64,000 nt of DNA from Brachyspira sp949287565 (lineage in GTDB: Bacteria > Spirochaetota > Brachyspiria > Brachyspirales > Brachyspiraceae): NCBI RefSeq assembly GCF_036997615.1, contig NZ_JAWLQA010000014.1; one strand, given 5' to 3'. Below the pieces are notes generated by a model. That model had not been told where the DNA came from. It saw only the letters and a list, made by a program, of their open reading frames with translations, and searched no databases. Below, piece by piece: positions 27,329-37,555 of the stretch. Positions within the stretch are counted from its first letter, which is position 1; each line of letters begins with the position of its first letter. The position numbers were made by a program, and so were the translations under genes.

Positions 27329-28291
27329 ATGGCACCTTTAATAGAAATACAAGATTTGAAACAACATTTTAAGATAAAAGGCGGATTCTTCGGAAGAAAT
27401 ATACAGACTGTAAAAGCTGTTGACGGAGTAAGTTTTACTATAAATAAAGGAGAAACTTTCGGGCTTGTTGGGGAATCCGGAAGCGGTAAAACTACATTAG
27501 GAAGAACTTTGCTTCATCTATATAAACCTACTAGCGGAAAAATATTCTTTAATGGTGAAGAAGTTAATAAAGAAAATTATAGAAATTATGCTAAGAAAAT
27601 GCAGATAATTTTCCAAGACCCTTATGCTTCACTTAATCCGCGTATGACAGTAGAAGATATAATAGGCGAGGCATTAGATGTGCATAAACTTTATTCTACA
27701 AAAGATGAGAGAAGAGAAAAAATAATAAATCTTCTTAAACTTGTAGGGCTCAATGCTGAACAGGCACAGAGATATCCTCATGAATTTTCAGGCGGACAAA
27801 GACAGCGTATCGGTATAGCCAGAGCTTTGGCAGTTAATCCGGAGTTTATAGTTTGCGATGAGCCGGTATCTGCATTAGATGTATCCATTCAGGCTCAGAT
27901 TATCAATATGCTTTATGATATGCAGCAGGATATGGGACTTACTTATTTATTTATAGCTCATGATTTAGCAGTTGTTCGTCAGATATCAAAGCGAATAGGT
28001 GTTATGTATTTAGGTAATATTGTTGAGCTTACTGACAGCGAATCATTATATACAAAATCACTTCACCCTTATACTCAGTCTTTGATTTCAGCAATACCTA
28101 TATCAGAACCGTCAATTGCAAAAACTAAACAGAGAATAATACTTTCAGGTGAAATACCTTCTCCAATCAATCCTCCTTCAGGATGTAAATTTAGAACTAG
28201 ATGTCCTAAAGCAGAGGCTATTTGTGCAGAGAAAGTACCTGAGTTTAGAGAGGTGGAAAACGGACATTACTGTGCTTGCCATTTAGTGTGA
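27329..28291 (+). CDS. oppF: Oligopeptide ABC transporter ATPase OppF
   Basis: This is the second ATPase, 320 residues, with Walker A 'GESGSGKTT', Q-loop 'IIFQDPYASLNPRM', signature 'FSGGQRQRIGIARAL', Walker B 'FIVCDEPVSALD' and the C-terminal 'CKFRTRCPKAEAIC' cluster. It forms the nucleotide-binding pair with OppD. Three membrane glycosyltransferase genes follow, the first only 17 bp downstream, ahead of the matching oppA. Confidence 0.93.
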   Translation: MAPLIEIQDLKQHFKIKGGFFGRNIQTVKAVDGVSFTINKGETFGLVGESGSGKTTLGRTLLHLYKPTSGKIFFNGEEVNKENYRNYAKKMQIIFQDPYASLNPRMTVEDIIGEALDVHKLYSTKDERREKIINLLKLVGLNAEQAQRYPHEFSGGQRQRIGIARALAVNPEFIVCDEPVSALDVSIQAQIINMLYDMQQDMGLTYLFIAHDLAVVRQISKRIGVMYLGNIVELTDSESLYTKSLHPYTQSLISAIPISEPSIAKTKQRIILSGEIPSPINPPSGCKFRTRCPKAEAICAEKVPEFREVENGHYCACHLV

Positions 28292-28308
28292 GTAATTAAG
28301 GATATTTT

Positions 28309-29928
28309 ATGAAATTGGATAAATACATAATAATATCAACTGTTTTATTAATATCAGCCTTCATTATTAATATACTTACAGATTGCTATATTATGCCTAA
28401 AAGATTTTTAAGAACAGATCAAGCTCAGCATTTTTATGATATGAAGAAATGGTATGAGTCTAATAAATTACCAACTACAGGTGCTAGATTTTTACCAAGT
28501 GAAATAGTTAATCAAGAAAGTGATATTCCAAGAGTACCAGGTGGAGCATATTATATATTTTATACTTTATTTTATAAGTTATCTGGTGAAAATTATTTTG
28601 TAACTAGAATTATTAATTTAATATTCAATTTAATAATAGTATATTTATTTTTATTTTGGTTTTATAAACGATTCGGACTTATGATGACTTCATTTATGTC
28701 AGCTTTAATCCTATGCAATGTATATCTTATGTTGGCAATAAGTGATTTTTTGAATCAACATATAACATTAATATTTAGTTTTTTGTTATTTATATTATTA
28801 TTTGAGTATATTGATTCTGAAGGTGAATATGATAAAAGAAAAAATATGGTTAGATTTTCAGCTGTATTTATTTTCCCAATTCTTGCTATTATGGCACAGG
28901 GTCATTTTTTTACTTTTTTTTCAATGATACCTACAGTAATAGTTTATTTGATTATTAAATATAAACGTACATTAAAATATATATTTTACTGGGCATCTGG
29001 AGTATTTATATCTTTTTTATTATATTTGCCATATTTGATATCAGAAATACAGTCTAATTTCAGCAATTTAAAAATGGCTATGTCTGTTAGAGATTCATTT
29101 TCTTCTATACCATTTCCTCAAATATATGCCTTATTATTATATCCTACTAACGAAATATCTATGTCTTATGGCAGTGGTACGAATGCAATTATTGCTTATT
29201 GGAGTAAATATCCTTTAACAATATTAGGCGTAGCTTTTTTATTTTTGAGTTTAATTTTTTCTCTTTTTTGTTTTATAAGAATGTTATACTATTTCTTTAA
29301 TAAAAGTTATAAAGCTAAGTCAAATAATGAAAAAGTTATCCTTAATATGTTTTTAATATTTTTATTATTTATACCTGTTACAATAATTGTTAATATTTTA
29401 TCTCATTCCAAATCTGGTGTTATACATTATTTATATTCTATGTTTGCTTTATCATATTTGCCTATAATACTATTTTTTGTTCAATATGAGGGTAAATTAA
29501 AATTAAATAAAAAAATTTTTTATATAATTTCTTCTTTGCTTTTTATTAATTTGATTGTACTTTATATTCAAAATACTGTGTATATGAAATATTATGAAGG
29601 TCCAAGAAATTTAGAGGCTATGGGAAATGTTGTAAAAACTATTTATGATGATTCTAAAGATTCTGATGCAAATGTTATAGGAATTTATTCTCATAATAAT
29701 ATGTACAGAGATATTGCTATTATATTTTTTACTAATAATGTATGGAAACAAAATGCTGATTCTACTAATATTTATTTTGTATTTGATAATATAGTTGCTT
29801 TATCTCAAAATAAAGATATTGTTTCTAAGTATATGACATATTTTAATGATAATGCTAAATTGTTGTATAGTAATTCTGCTCTATTAGTATATAAATATAA
29901 TGGAGATAAACCTTTTTCAGGTATATAA
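28309..29928 (+). CDS. GT-C-type membrane glycosyltransferase-like protein, paralog 1
   Basis: The 539-residue polytopic protein has about ten to twelve hydrophobic segments. The first extracytoplasmic loop reads 'RTDQAQHFYDMKKWYES', then 'GARFLPSE' and 'RVPGGAYYIFYTLFYKL'; an acidic residue in this loop is typical of GT-C enzymes that use polyprenyl-phosphate sugars (PMT/ArnT-like). It is the first of three tandem paralogs with spacings of 17-18 bp, sharing 'HFYDM', 'P.TGAR' and 'RVPGG'. They probably glycosylate a lipid, polymer or protein outside the membrane. The acceptor is unknown and the family call is moderate. Confidence 0.65.
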   Translation: MKLDKYIIISTVLLISAFIINILTDCYIMPKRFLRTDQAQHFYDMKKWYESNKLPTTGARFLPSEIVNQESDIPRVPGGAYYIFYTLFYKLSGENYFVTRIINLIFNLIIVYLFLFWFYKRFGLMMTSFMSALILCNVYLMLAISDFLNQHITLIFSFLLFILLFEYIDSEGEYDKRKNMVRFSAVFIFPILAIMAQGHFFTFFSMIPTVIVYLIIKYKRTLKYIFYWASGVFISFLLYLPYLISEIQSNFSNLKMAMSVRDSFSSIPFPQIYALLLYPTNEISMSYGSGTNAIIAYWSKYPLTILGVAFLFLSLIFSLFCFIRMLYYFFNKSYKAKSNNEKVILNMFLIFLLFIPVTIIVNILSHSKSGVIHYLYSMFALSYLPIILFFVQYEGKLKLNKKIFYIISSLLFINLIVLYIQNTVYMKYYEGPRNLEAMGNVVKTIYDDSKDSDANVIGIYSHNNMYRDIAIIFFTNNVWKQNADSTNIYFVFDNIVALSQNKDIVSKYMTYFNDNAKLLYSNSALLVYKYNGDKPFSGI

Positions 29929-29945
29929 TTAAAAAAGGAATCATT

Positions 29946-31520
29946 ATGAAATTAAATAAATATTCATTATTATTAATAATTATTTCTGTAATAGTATGTA
30001 TATCAATTTCTTTTTATGCTGTTGATAAAAGATTTATAGGTAAGGATCAGGAATCTCATTTTTATGATATGAAAAAATATTATGAAAATAAAGAGTTTCC
30101 AACAATGGGAGCCAGATTTATAAGTACAGATGCTGAAACTAGTCCAAAAGTTCCAGGCGGATTTTACTATATACTTTATACTTTATTCTATAGTATTGGT
30201 AATGAAAACTTATTTAATGCTAAAATTATTAATCTGATTTTTAATTTGATAATATTATTCATATTTATGTTTTGGATTTATAAAAAATTTGGACTTTTTA
30301 TACTTTCTGTTATGAGTCCAATTATAATGCTTAATGGTTATTTAATAATGGCTATGACAGATTTTTGGAATCCTAATGTTACTTTAGTGTTTAGTTTTCC
30401 ATTATTTATTTTCTTGTATGAATATTTAAATAAAAATAATAATGAAAAAATAATAATAATATCTGCTGTTATAATATTTCCAATACTTGCATTAATGGCT
30501 CAAGGACATATGGTTGTTTTCTTTTCTATGGTTCCAACATTAATAGTGTATTTAATAATTAGATTTAAAAGAACTAAAAAATATATATTATTTTGGGCTT
30601 TAGGAGTTTTTATATCTTTTCTATTATATTTACCATATCTTTTACAAGAAATCAAAACAGGTTTTTTAAATGTTCAATACGCTATGAATATGAGGGGTGG
30701 ACTTTCATCTATACCTTTTCCTCAAGTTTATGCCTTAATATTATTTCCTACAAATGAACTATCGGCATTATTTGGCACTAGGTCTGGTTCTATTGTTTAT
30801 TATTGGTTTACTAAACCTATATATTTTTATGGCTTAATTTTTTTGGCTGTTAGCATTCTTTTTTCAGCTTTTACTTTTATAAGATCTTTTATATTTTTAT
30901 TAAAGAGAAAAAATATTTCTAATGATAAAGAAGAAATATTAAAAGAATTAATTTTTATATTATTTTTATTCATTCCTGTAACAATTATTAGTTTTATAGT
31001 ATTTAAATCAAAATCTGGAACATTCCATTATTTATATTCTGCTTATTCTATTGCATTTACACCTATTTTATTATTTTTTGTGCAAAATGAAGATAAATTA
31101 AAAAATAGCAGAAAATATTTTGCTGTAACAGCAATTATATTAATATTAAATGTATTTGCTATGTCTGGAGAATTGATTAGATATTGGAAACTATTTGAAG
31201 AACCTAGGAATTATAAAAGTTTTGCTGCTTTGCTTGATATTATTAAAACGGATTCAAATGGGGAGAATATAAAAATTTATGACGATTTTTCAGGTGTTCT
31301 TAAAGGACAGAATAAAGATATTTTTAATACTTATTTCCCAAATAATGGACTTCAATATTCAGAAGATGCTGAGGTAACTTATATAATTAAAGATAATATT
31401 GCTGAGAAGAATTGGGATTCAAATAGAAATGCCAATGATATGAAATATGTTATTGATAATAATGCTGCGATTGTTACTAATACAAAAGGTTTTACTATAT
31501 ATAAATTTTATAATAAATAA
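29946..31520 (+). CDS. GT-C-type membrane glycosyltransferase-like protein, paralog 2
   Basis: This 524-residue membrane protein is the second of the three paralogs. It keeps 'IGKDQESHFYDMKKYYENK' in the first loop, 'TMGARF' and 'KVPGGFYYILYTLF', and it is closest to paralog 1 (both share 'SSIPFPQ.YAL.L.PTNE'). The shared acidic Asp-Gln/Glu pair in the first loop is the best candidate for the catalytic site. A ribosome binding site AAAAGGAAT precedes the ATG. Confidence 0.65.
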   Translation: MKLNKYSLLLIIISVIVCISISFYAVDKRFIGKDQESHFYDMKKYYENKEFPTMGARFISTDAETSPKVPGGFYYILYTLFYSIGNENLFNAKIINLIFNLIILFIFMFWIYKKFGLFILSVMSPIIMLNGYLIMAMTDFWNPNVTLVFSFPLFIFLYEYLNKNNNEKIIIISAVIIFPILALMAQGHMVVFFSMVPTLIVYLIIRFKRTKKYILFWALGVFISFLLYLPYLLQEIKTGFLNVQYAMNMRGGLSSIPFPQVYALILFPTNELSALFGTRSGSIVYYWFTKPIYFYGLIFLAVSILFSAFTFIRSFIFLLKRKNISNDKEEILKELIFILFLFIPVTIISFIVFKSKSGTFHYLYSAYSIAFTPILLFFVQNEDKLKNSRKYFAVTAIILILNVFAMSGELIRYWKLFEEPRNYKSFAALLDIIKTDSNGENIKIYDDFSGVLKGQNKDIFNTYFPNNGLQYSEDAEVTYIIKDNIAEKNWDSNRNANDMKYVIDNNAAIVTNTKGFTIYKFYNK

Positions 31521-31538
31521 AAAAGGAATATTAATAAA

Positions 31539-33173
31539 ATGGAAAAAAAAGTTAAAATTATATTGTTAACATTAATTATAATTTCTATTGTTATAAGCAT
31601 AATATCAAATTTCTATTTTCAGAGGAATTCATTTTTATCTAATGATAATGAACAGCATTTTTATGATATGAGAACAGCTCATGATAATAAAGAAATTCCA
31701 CATACAGGGGCAAGATTAGTTACAAGCGGACTTTTAGTTGATGATATAGCAAGAGTTCCTGGAGCAGGATTTTATTCAAGATTTTTACTATTATTTAATT
31801 TGGGCGGAGAAAATTATTATACCGCTAGAATTATTGATGTTAGTTTATATTTATTAGTTTTATTTATATTTTTAATCTGGATTTATTTTAGATTCGGTTT
31901 GGTTTCTGCAGCAATTATGACATCATTCATAGCAGTTAACTGTATCGTATTTGAGGCTACTACCTCTTTTACCAATCCCAATCCTGTTGTAATGTTTTCA
32001 TTTCTGTTTTGTATGTTTTTTGTAGAGTATTTGAGAGATGAAAAATATTCAAAAGTTTTTGCTGCACTTTTATTTCCAATTTTAGCTATTATGGGACAAT
32101 TTCATTTTGCTGTATATTATGGTATTGTTCCTACACTTTTAGTTTATTTAATAATTAAAAGGGATTATTCTAAAAAATATTTTAAATATTTGGCTTTAGG
32201 TGTATTTATATCATTTTCATTATATTTACCGTATTTAATAGTTGAGATTCAAAATGGCTTTAACAATTCTTTGAAAATGATTAATTTATCAAAAGGTTAT
32301 ACTGTACCATTTTATAAACGTTTTCCTCAAATATATGCACAAATAATATTTCCTACTTTTACATTAAATAAATTTGATGTGAAAACTGCATTGACTTATT
32401 GGGGTATATTTAGTCCTATAATGATAATTATAATAATAATTTCTCATGTTATAGTAATTGCTTCTTTTGTATATTCTATTATGTTTTTATGTAAGAAAGA
32501 TTTATTTAATGGGCAAAGATTTCAAAATGATACAATATTGAAAGAAGTATTATTCTTTTATTTTTTGTATATACCTGTTGCCATACTTTGTCCTATGCTT
32601 TTAAAAGGTAAAGGCGGCGGATATGTTTATCATTTTTCAATGTTTGCATTATCTTTTTTCACTATTTTGCTATTCACAAATTATTTATATTATGAAAAAA
32701 ATAAATTATTTATGTTTTTAATAATATTTATGTTTATTCATATGCTTGCTGTTCCTTGGCATTATTATAAACAAAATGAATATTTTTCTATGATAGGTAA
32801 AAAACAAAGACTTAGTTATGATATTGTGAAAAATATGGCTAAAGATGCTAATGGAGAGCCTTTTACTTTATATTCAAGAAATATTTTTAATTATGCTATG
32901 AATTTATTTTTAACTAAAAAAGAAAATACTTATACTAATCAAAATTATAAAATAGAATATTTAATAACAGAAAATACAAATTCATCATTATATGCTAAAG
33001 ATGAGAATAATGTAAAAGTAATACCGCATTATAATTTATCCTTATATTATTGGTATAGTACTCCAAATAAACCAAATTTTGATGATAATAGCGAACAGTT
33101 TATATTTGATAGTAATTCTGTATTAATTTATACAAATGAATTGTTTAATTTATATAGAAAAAAATTGAATTAA
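31539..33173 (+). CDS. GT-C-type membrane glycosyltransferase-like protein, paralog 3
   Basis: The third paralog, 544 residues, is more divergent: 'LSNDNEQHFYDMRTAHDNK', 'HTGARLVTSG' and 'RVPGAGFYSRFLLLF'. It has the same number of membrane segments and the same order of loops. A longer C-terminal soluble tail (about residues 430-544) may bind the acceptor. The three genes are packed as one unit between oppF and the promoter of oppA. Confidence 0.62.
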   Translation: MEKKVKIILLTLIIISIVISIISNFYFQRNSFLSNDNEQHFYDMRTAHDNKEIPHTGARLVTSGLLVDDIARVPGAGFYSRFLLLFNLGGENYYTARIIDVSLYLLVLFIFLIWIYFRFGLVSAAIMTSFIAVNCIVFEATTSFTNPNPVVMFSFLFCMFFVEYLRDEKYSKVFAALLFPILAIMGQFHFAVYYGIVPTLLVYLIIKRDYSKKYFKYLALGVFISFSLYLPYLIVEIQNGFNNSLKMINLSKGYTVPFYKRFPQIYAQIIFPTFTLNKFDVKTALTYWGIFSPIMIIIIIISHVIVIASFVYSIMFLCKKDLFNGQRFQNDTILKEVLFFYFLYIPVAILCPMLLKGKGGGYVYHFSMFALSFFTILLFTNYLYYEKNKLFMFLIIFMFIHMLAVPWHYYKQNEYFSMIGKKQRLSYDIVKNMAKDANGEPFTLYSRNIFNYAMNLFLTKKENTYTNQNYKIEYLITENTNSSLYAKDENNVKVIPHYNLSLYYWYSTPNKPNFDDNSEQFIFDSNSVLIYTNELFNLYRKKLN

Positions 33174-33197
33174 TTTACTATATTAAAATATTTTTTC

Positions 33198-33225
33198 TTG
33201 ACAATACTTTATTATGAAATATAAT
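33198..33225 (+). promoter_or_regulatory. Promoter of oppA
   Basis: TTGACA (33198-33203), 16-base spacer, TATAAT (33220-33225), 34 bp before the oppA ATG. Both hexamers are perfect, so oppA is expected to be strongly transcribed on its own. Confidence 0.75.
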
Positions 33226-33259
33226 TCCATAAATAAATAATATACTAAGGTTAGGTACA

Positions 33260-34864
33260 ATGAAAAAGTATTTTTTTATAGTTTTTATTATTTCTGTTTT
33301 TGTATTTTCATGCTCAAACAAGTCTAATATTGAAGATAATGCAGTATATGTAAATTTAGGTGCTGAACCTAAAACTATAGATCCTGCTTTGAACATAACA
33401 TTGCAAGGCTCTACTTATGTAACTCATTTATTTGAATGTTTAACTACAAAGTATAAAGATATTGCCATTCAGCCGGGAGCAGCAGAGAGTTGGGATATAT
33501 CTGAAGACGGACTTACATATATATTTCATTTAAGAACTAATGGAAAATGGTCTGACGGAAAGCCTTTAACTGCACATGATTTTGAATATTCATGGAAAAG
33601 GGTAGTTGATCCTGATACTGCAAGCGAACCTAGTTATTTATTTGAGCCTATACTCAACTTTTCTAATGTTAATGGCGGATATATGCCTGTTGATGAATTT
33701 GGTATAAAAGCTATAGATGATTATACTTTAGAGGTAAAATTAGAATATCCTACAGCTTATTTTTTGGAGCTTGTTAACTTGCCTGTATTTTCACCAGTAA
33801 GAAAGGATATGGTAGAAAAAGATCCTGATAATTGGACTAGAAACCCTAAAACTTGTATAGGTAACGGAGCTTTTGCTTTATATGAAAGAAAACCTGATCA
33901 AAGTATTACAGTTATAAAAAATACTAATTATTGGGGAGCTGATACTATAGTTGCTGAAAAAATTAAATTTGTTCTTATGGATAATCCTAATTCTGCAGTG
34001 GCAGGAGTGAAAGAAGGTTCTTTACATTTTTCAGATCAATTCCCTTATCAAGATATAGATACTTTAAGAGAGGAAGGCTATATTGATACTGCAACAAGAA
34101 TAGGTACTCAGTATTATGCTTTGAATACAACTAATGAAACTTTAAAAGATAAAAGAGTAAGAAAAGCATTATCTCTTGCAATAGATAGAAACTATATAGT
34201 GGAAAATGTATTAAAATCTGGTAAGCCTGCAGGATCATTAGTTCCTTGGGGTGTTACAGATGTTGAAGGATATTTCAGAGATAATGCTGGAGAATATATA
34301 AGTACTAATAAAGAAGATTATAAAAAGAATGTAGAAGAAGCTAAAAGATTAATGGCTGAAGCAGGTTATCCTAATGGAGAAGGATTTCCGGTATTAGAAT
34401 TTTTCCTTACTTTTAGTAATGATATACCTATGTTCGAGGCTGTTCAGAATATGTGGAAAGTTAATCTTGGAATAGATGTTAAACTTACTCAAATGGAATT
34501 TGCTCCATTTATACATGCATTTAGAACAGAAAGAAATTATACTATGGCTGCAGCAAGCTGGACAGGAAGTTATAATGATCCTACTACTTTTTTAGGTATG
34601 TTTGTAAGCTATTCATATAAAAATCACTCTCTATTTACGAATAAAGCATTTGACGATGCAATAATTACAGCTTCAAGAACTATAGATCAGAATATTAGAA
34701 TGAGAGAATTGCATAAAGCTGAAAAAATATTGATAGAAGATGAGGCGGTTATAATACCTATAGCATATTTTGAACCTGCTGTATTAAAAAGTCCGAATTT
34801 GAAAGATGTTTTTTATATACCTTTTGCTCAGTATAAATTTTCATATTCTTATTTAGAAAAATAA
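33260..34864 (+). CDS. oppA: Oligopeptide ABC transporter substrate-binding lipoprotein OppA
   Basis: This is a 534-residue solute-binding protein of the family 5 type. It has a lipoprotein signal with lipobox Cys18 ('FVFSCSNKS'), the mature start 'VNLGAEPKTIDPALN', the binding-cleft block 'YIFHLRTNGKWSDGKPLTAHDFEYSWKR' (in parts) and 'RKALSLAIDR' in the central domain. It should capture peptides outside the membrane and deliver them to OppBCDF. It lies 5 kb from oppF, after the glycosyltransferase genes, with a separate promoter. Confidence 0.92.
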   Translation: MKKYFFIVFIISVFVFSCSNKSNIEDNAVYVNLGAEPKTIDPALNITLQGSTYVTHLFECLTTKYKDIAIQPGAAESWDISEDGLTYIFHLRTNGKWSDGKPLTAHDFEYSWKRVVDPDTASEPSYLFEPILNFSNVNGGYMPVDEFGIKAIDDYTLEVKLEYPTAYFLELVNLPVFSPVRKDMVEKDPDNWTRNPKTCIGNGAFALYERKPDQSITVIKNTNYWGADTIVAEKIKFVLMDNPNSAVAGVKEGSLHFSDQFPYQDIDTLREEGYIDTATRIGTQYYALNTTNETLKDKRVRKALSLAIDRNYIVENVLKSGKPAGSLVPWGVTDVEGYFRDNAGEYISTNKEDYKKNVEEAKRLMAEAGYPNGEGFPVLEFFLTFSNDIPMFEAVQNMWKVNLGIDVKLTQMEFAPFIHAFRTERNYTMAAASWTGSYNDPTTFLGMFVSYSYKNHSLFTNKAFDDAIITASRTIDQNIRMRELHKAEKILIEDEAVIIPIAYFEPAVLKSPNLKDVFYIPFAQYKFSYSYLEK

Positions 34865-34936
34865 ATATTGATTTATGATAAAAAATGTATATCATGTAGT
34901 ATATGTGGAAATTGAATTGCTGAGGAAGAATTTATT

Positions 34937-35380
34937 ATGGAAGACATTTTTATAGGAAAATTAATTAAAGAACTGCATACAACTTTAGATAATAGATTTA
35001 ATAGATTTTTAGATAAGCATAAACTTACATCTTCACAGATGGATATACTGATGTTTATTTATCATAATGAAGAAAAAGTTATAAATCAAAGAGATATAGA
35101 AAATTTTTTGGGTTTAAGTAATCCTACAATAGCAGGTACTTTATATCGTCTTGAAAAAAAGGGGTTTATAAAAAGAAAAGTAAGCTTGGAAGATAAGAGG
35201 TATAAGGAAATTTATCTTACTCAAAAGAGTAAAAAATTGAAAGAAATTGTATTTGAAGATATAAGAAAAAATAATGAAGTTATGTTTTCTAATATGTCTG
35301 ATGAAGAAAAAGAAACTTTAGTTTTTATAATACAAAAGCTTCTTAGTAATATACAGAATAAAGATAATACTTTTAACTAG
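34937..35380 (+). CDS. MarR-family transcriptional regulator
   Basis: This 147-residue protein is a winged-helix regulator. The recognition helix region reads 'RDIENFLGLSNPTIAGTLYRL', and the wing is 'KGFIKRKVSLEDKRYKEIYL', with the D-R pair typical of MarR. Such dimers repress transport or stress genes until a small ligand binds. GAGGAAG precedes the ATG. The gene stands between oppA and an unknown gene 30 bp downstream, so its target is not obvious; neighbouring genes are candidates. Confidence 0.9.
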   Translation: MEDIFIGKLIKELHTTLDNRFNRFLDKHKLTSSQMDILMFIYHNEEKVINQRDIENFLGLSNPTIAGTLYRLEKKGFIKRKVSLEDKRYKEIYLTQKSKKLKEIVFEDIRKNNEVMFSNMSDEEKETLVFIIQKLLSNIQNKDNTFN

Positions 35381-35410
35381 CTTTATGTGAGGTAAATACA
35401 AATAAGAGTT

Positions 35411-36214
35411 ATGCATTATATTGAAGTTGATAAAAAAGCTAAAAAAATATTATTCAATTATTTCTGGAAAAACGGCTGGATAGATGATAGTAAAATGCAT
35501 ATAAATGAAGAAGATTTTTTATATGCAAAAGAAAAAGGCTTGATGTTTGATTTTTCAAAAGAAATTATTAAATATGATGAGCTTATAAAAAATATATCTA
35601 GCCTAATAAAAGAAATTGATTTTAATAATACAGTAAAAGCCTTTTTATGCAGTTTATCATCTAGGGCAGTTCATTTAAGAAGTTTCATATCTAGTTATTA
35701 TTTATCTAAAAAAATGATGTCTTATGATTTTTCAAACACTGAAAATATAGAAAAAGAATTTTATAACAAATACAATATTATGATAGATAATTTTAATTTA
35801 GAATATCAGAATGTTTATAATTTTGAGAAGTATAAATGGGGCGGAGTGAGGCTTGAACAATTATCTTATATTTATTTTGATTTAAGAGAGTTTAGTAAAA
35901 TCGATTTTGAGTTCAATCCTACAAAAGAAGATATAAATATTTTTAATGCTATATTGGAAAGAATAGATTCTTATAATATAAAAAATGATTCTGCAAATAA
36001 AATGCAAAATATATTAAAGGATATATTAAAATCATCAAAAGCTGAAAGGATTATTCTTTTGGAAATACTTGCATATTTAGATATTTTAGAAGCCAAAGAA
36101 GAAAGAGAATACAGAAATACAGAATTATCAGAAAAGCTAATGAATTGGAGGGGAGGGGACTCCTATAATAAAATTAATGCTAAAAATATATTCGGCAATT
36201 ATTTACATATTTAA
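35411..36214 (+). CDS. Hypothetical cytoplasmic protein
   Basis: I do not recognise the 267-residue protein. It is soluble, with no signal or membrane segment, and rich in Lys, Glu, Asn and Tyr. It begins 'MHYIEVDKKAKKILFNYFWK' and contains 'GGVRLEQLSYIYFD' in the middle and 'ERIILLEILAYLDILEAKEE' near the end. It follows the MarR gene by 30 bp and so may be co-expressed with it. Its stop codon overlaps the stop of the convergent membrane protein gene (TTAA). Confidence 0.65.
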   Translation: MHYIEVDKKAKKILFNYFWKNGWIDDSKMHINEEDFLYAKEKGLMFDFSKEIIKYDELIKNISSLIKEIDFNNTVKAFLCSLSSRAVHLRSFISSYYLSKKMMSYDFSNTENIEKEFYNKYNIMIDNFNLEYQNVYNFEKYKWGGVRLEQLSYIYFDLREFSKIDFEFNPTKEDINIFNAILERIDSYNIKNDSANKMQNILKDILKSSKAERIILLEILAYLDILEAKEEREYRNTELSEKLMNWRGGDSYNKINAKNIFGNYLHI

Positions 36215-37407
36215 TTTATATATATTATTGGCATTACAAAACATACAAATACAGAAAATACTAAATATACATATACAAACATTATAGGCTTATTATCTAT
36301 AATTATATTTAATGTATTATTATCCTCTCTGTTTTGAAATGAACTTATAAAAGATTTAATAGTATTTATAGAAATTAATATTAAATGTATTAAAAATATA
36401 ATATTCAAAATGATTAATGTTAATTTATTAGGTGTAAGTCCGTAATTTACTATTCTATATATAGTTGCTGTGATAGTTAATATGTCGAAAAGTAATGCAA
36501 ATATTGGAACTATCAGATACATTGCTTTTATAAATATATTTGATTTCTCTTCCATTCTTGTAAACATTAAATTAATTATAGTTAATGCTAGAATTATATT
36601 ATATAATATATATACTAATCTATTATCATATGGTCTTGATTCATAAGGAAGTATAAGAAACATCATTATAAATATAGTAAATAAGTTAATCACTAAAATG
36701 AATCTTGAAATATACATTGATATTATAGATTTAGTACTATTATATATTTTGTATGCTATAAATGGTACGAATCCATATAAAAATATTATAAGACATATAA
36801 CAATTTTTGCTATTGTGAATCCAACATCTGTTGATGATGAAAATAATGCTGCTATAGAAAATCCAACTATGAAAAGTCCGTAAAATAATATACCTAAAAT
36901 GGTACTGCTTCCTGTATTAAGTATTAAAAACCACATAAAAGTATCTCCGAATGAAGTAAAAAAGTCAGATATAGAATCAGTATCCATTACATTAAATGAG
37001 TTGTATGAAAGCATCATTATTACGAAAAATATAATATTAAAAAATATAATTCTATTCGTTAATATTTGAAAATCAGGAGTATTGGAAGGAGGCATATAAA
37101 CATAGTTAAAAAATATATTAGAAAAACTTGCAATCAAAGATATAAATAAAAATGATAAAAATGTAATTAAAATAAGTTTTTTATTTAAATTATCTAAATG
37201 AAAAACTATAGTAAAACAAAATAGATAAAAACTAATAAAGAAATGTATATTTAAAAATATTGGAAGTATATAGTTTTCATCTATATTTTTTAATGTAATT
37301 ATATAAATACATACAGGAATAGTTGATATTGCTGCTATTAATATATATTGCAATGTTTTTAAATAATTTTTCTTTTTATTATTTTTAGTAGTTAAATTAT
37401 TATTCAT
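36211..37407 (-). CDS. Polytopic membrane protein, DUF4153-like
   Basis: The 398-residue protein has about eleven hydrophobic segments and a short basic N-terminus. The block 'YRIVNYGLTPNKLTLIILN' near residue 325 resembles the 'YGLTPNRL' signature of DUF4153 proteins, a family of unknown function in bacterial inner membranes. It is encoded opposite its neighbour and shares the TTAA stop with it. There is no operon partner. Confidence 0.6.
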   Translation of the reverse strand: MNNNLTTKNNKKKNYLKTLQYILIAAISTIPVCIYIITLKNIDENYILPIFLNIHFFISFYLFCFTIVFHLDNLNKKLILITFLSFLFISLIASFSNIFFNYVYMPPSNTPDFQILTNRIIFFNIIFFVIMMLSYNSFNVMDTDSISDFFTSFGDTFMWFLILNTGSSTILGILFYGLFIVGFSIAALFSSSTDVGFTIAKIVICLIIFLYGFVPFIAYKIYNSTKSIISMYISRFILVINLFTIFIMMFLILPYESRPYDNRLVYILYNIILALTIINLMFTRMEEKSNIFIKAMYLIVPIFALLFDILTITATIYRIVNYGLTPNKLTLIILNIIFLIHLILISINTIKSFISSFQNREDNNTLNIIIDNKPIMFVYVYLVFSVFVCFVMPIIYIN

Positions 37408-37555
37408 TTCATAAACTCCGTAATTTGACTAATAATATATATCATAAACAAAAAAAATCAATGTAAATAATACAATCCTTTTTATTGAAAAAACTCTTTT
37501 TTTATATTAAACTTGAATAATTATAAATCATATCAAAAATACTAGGATTTGAAAT

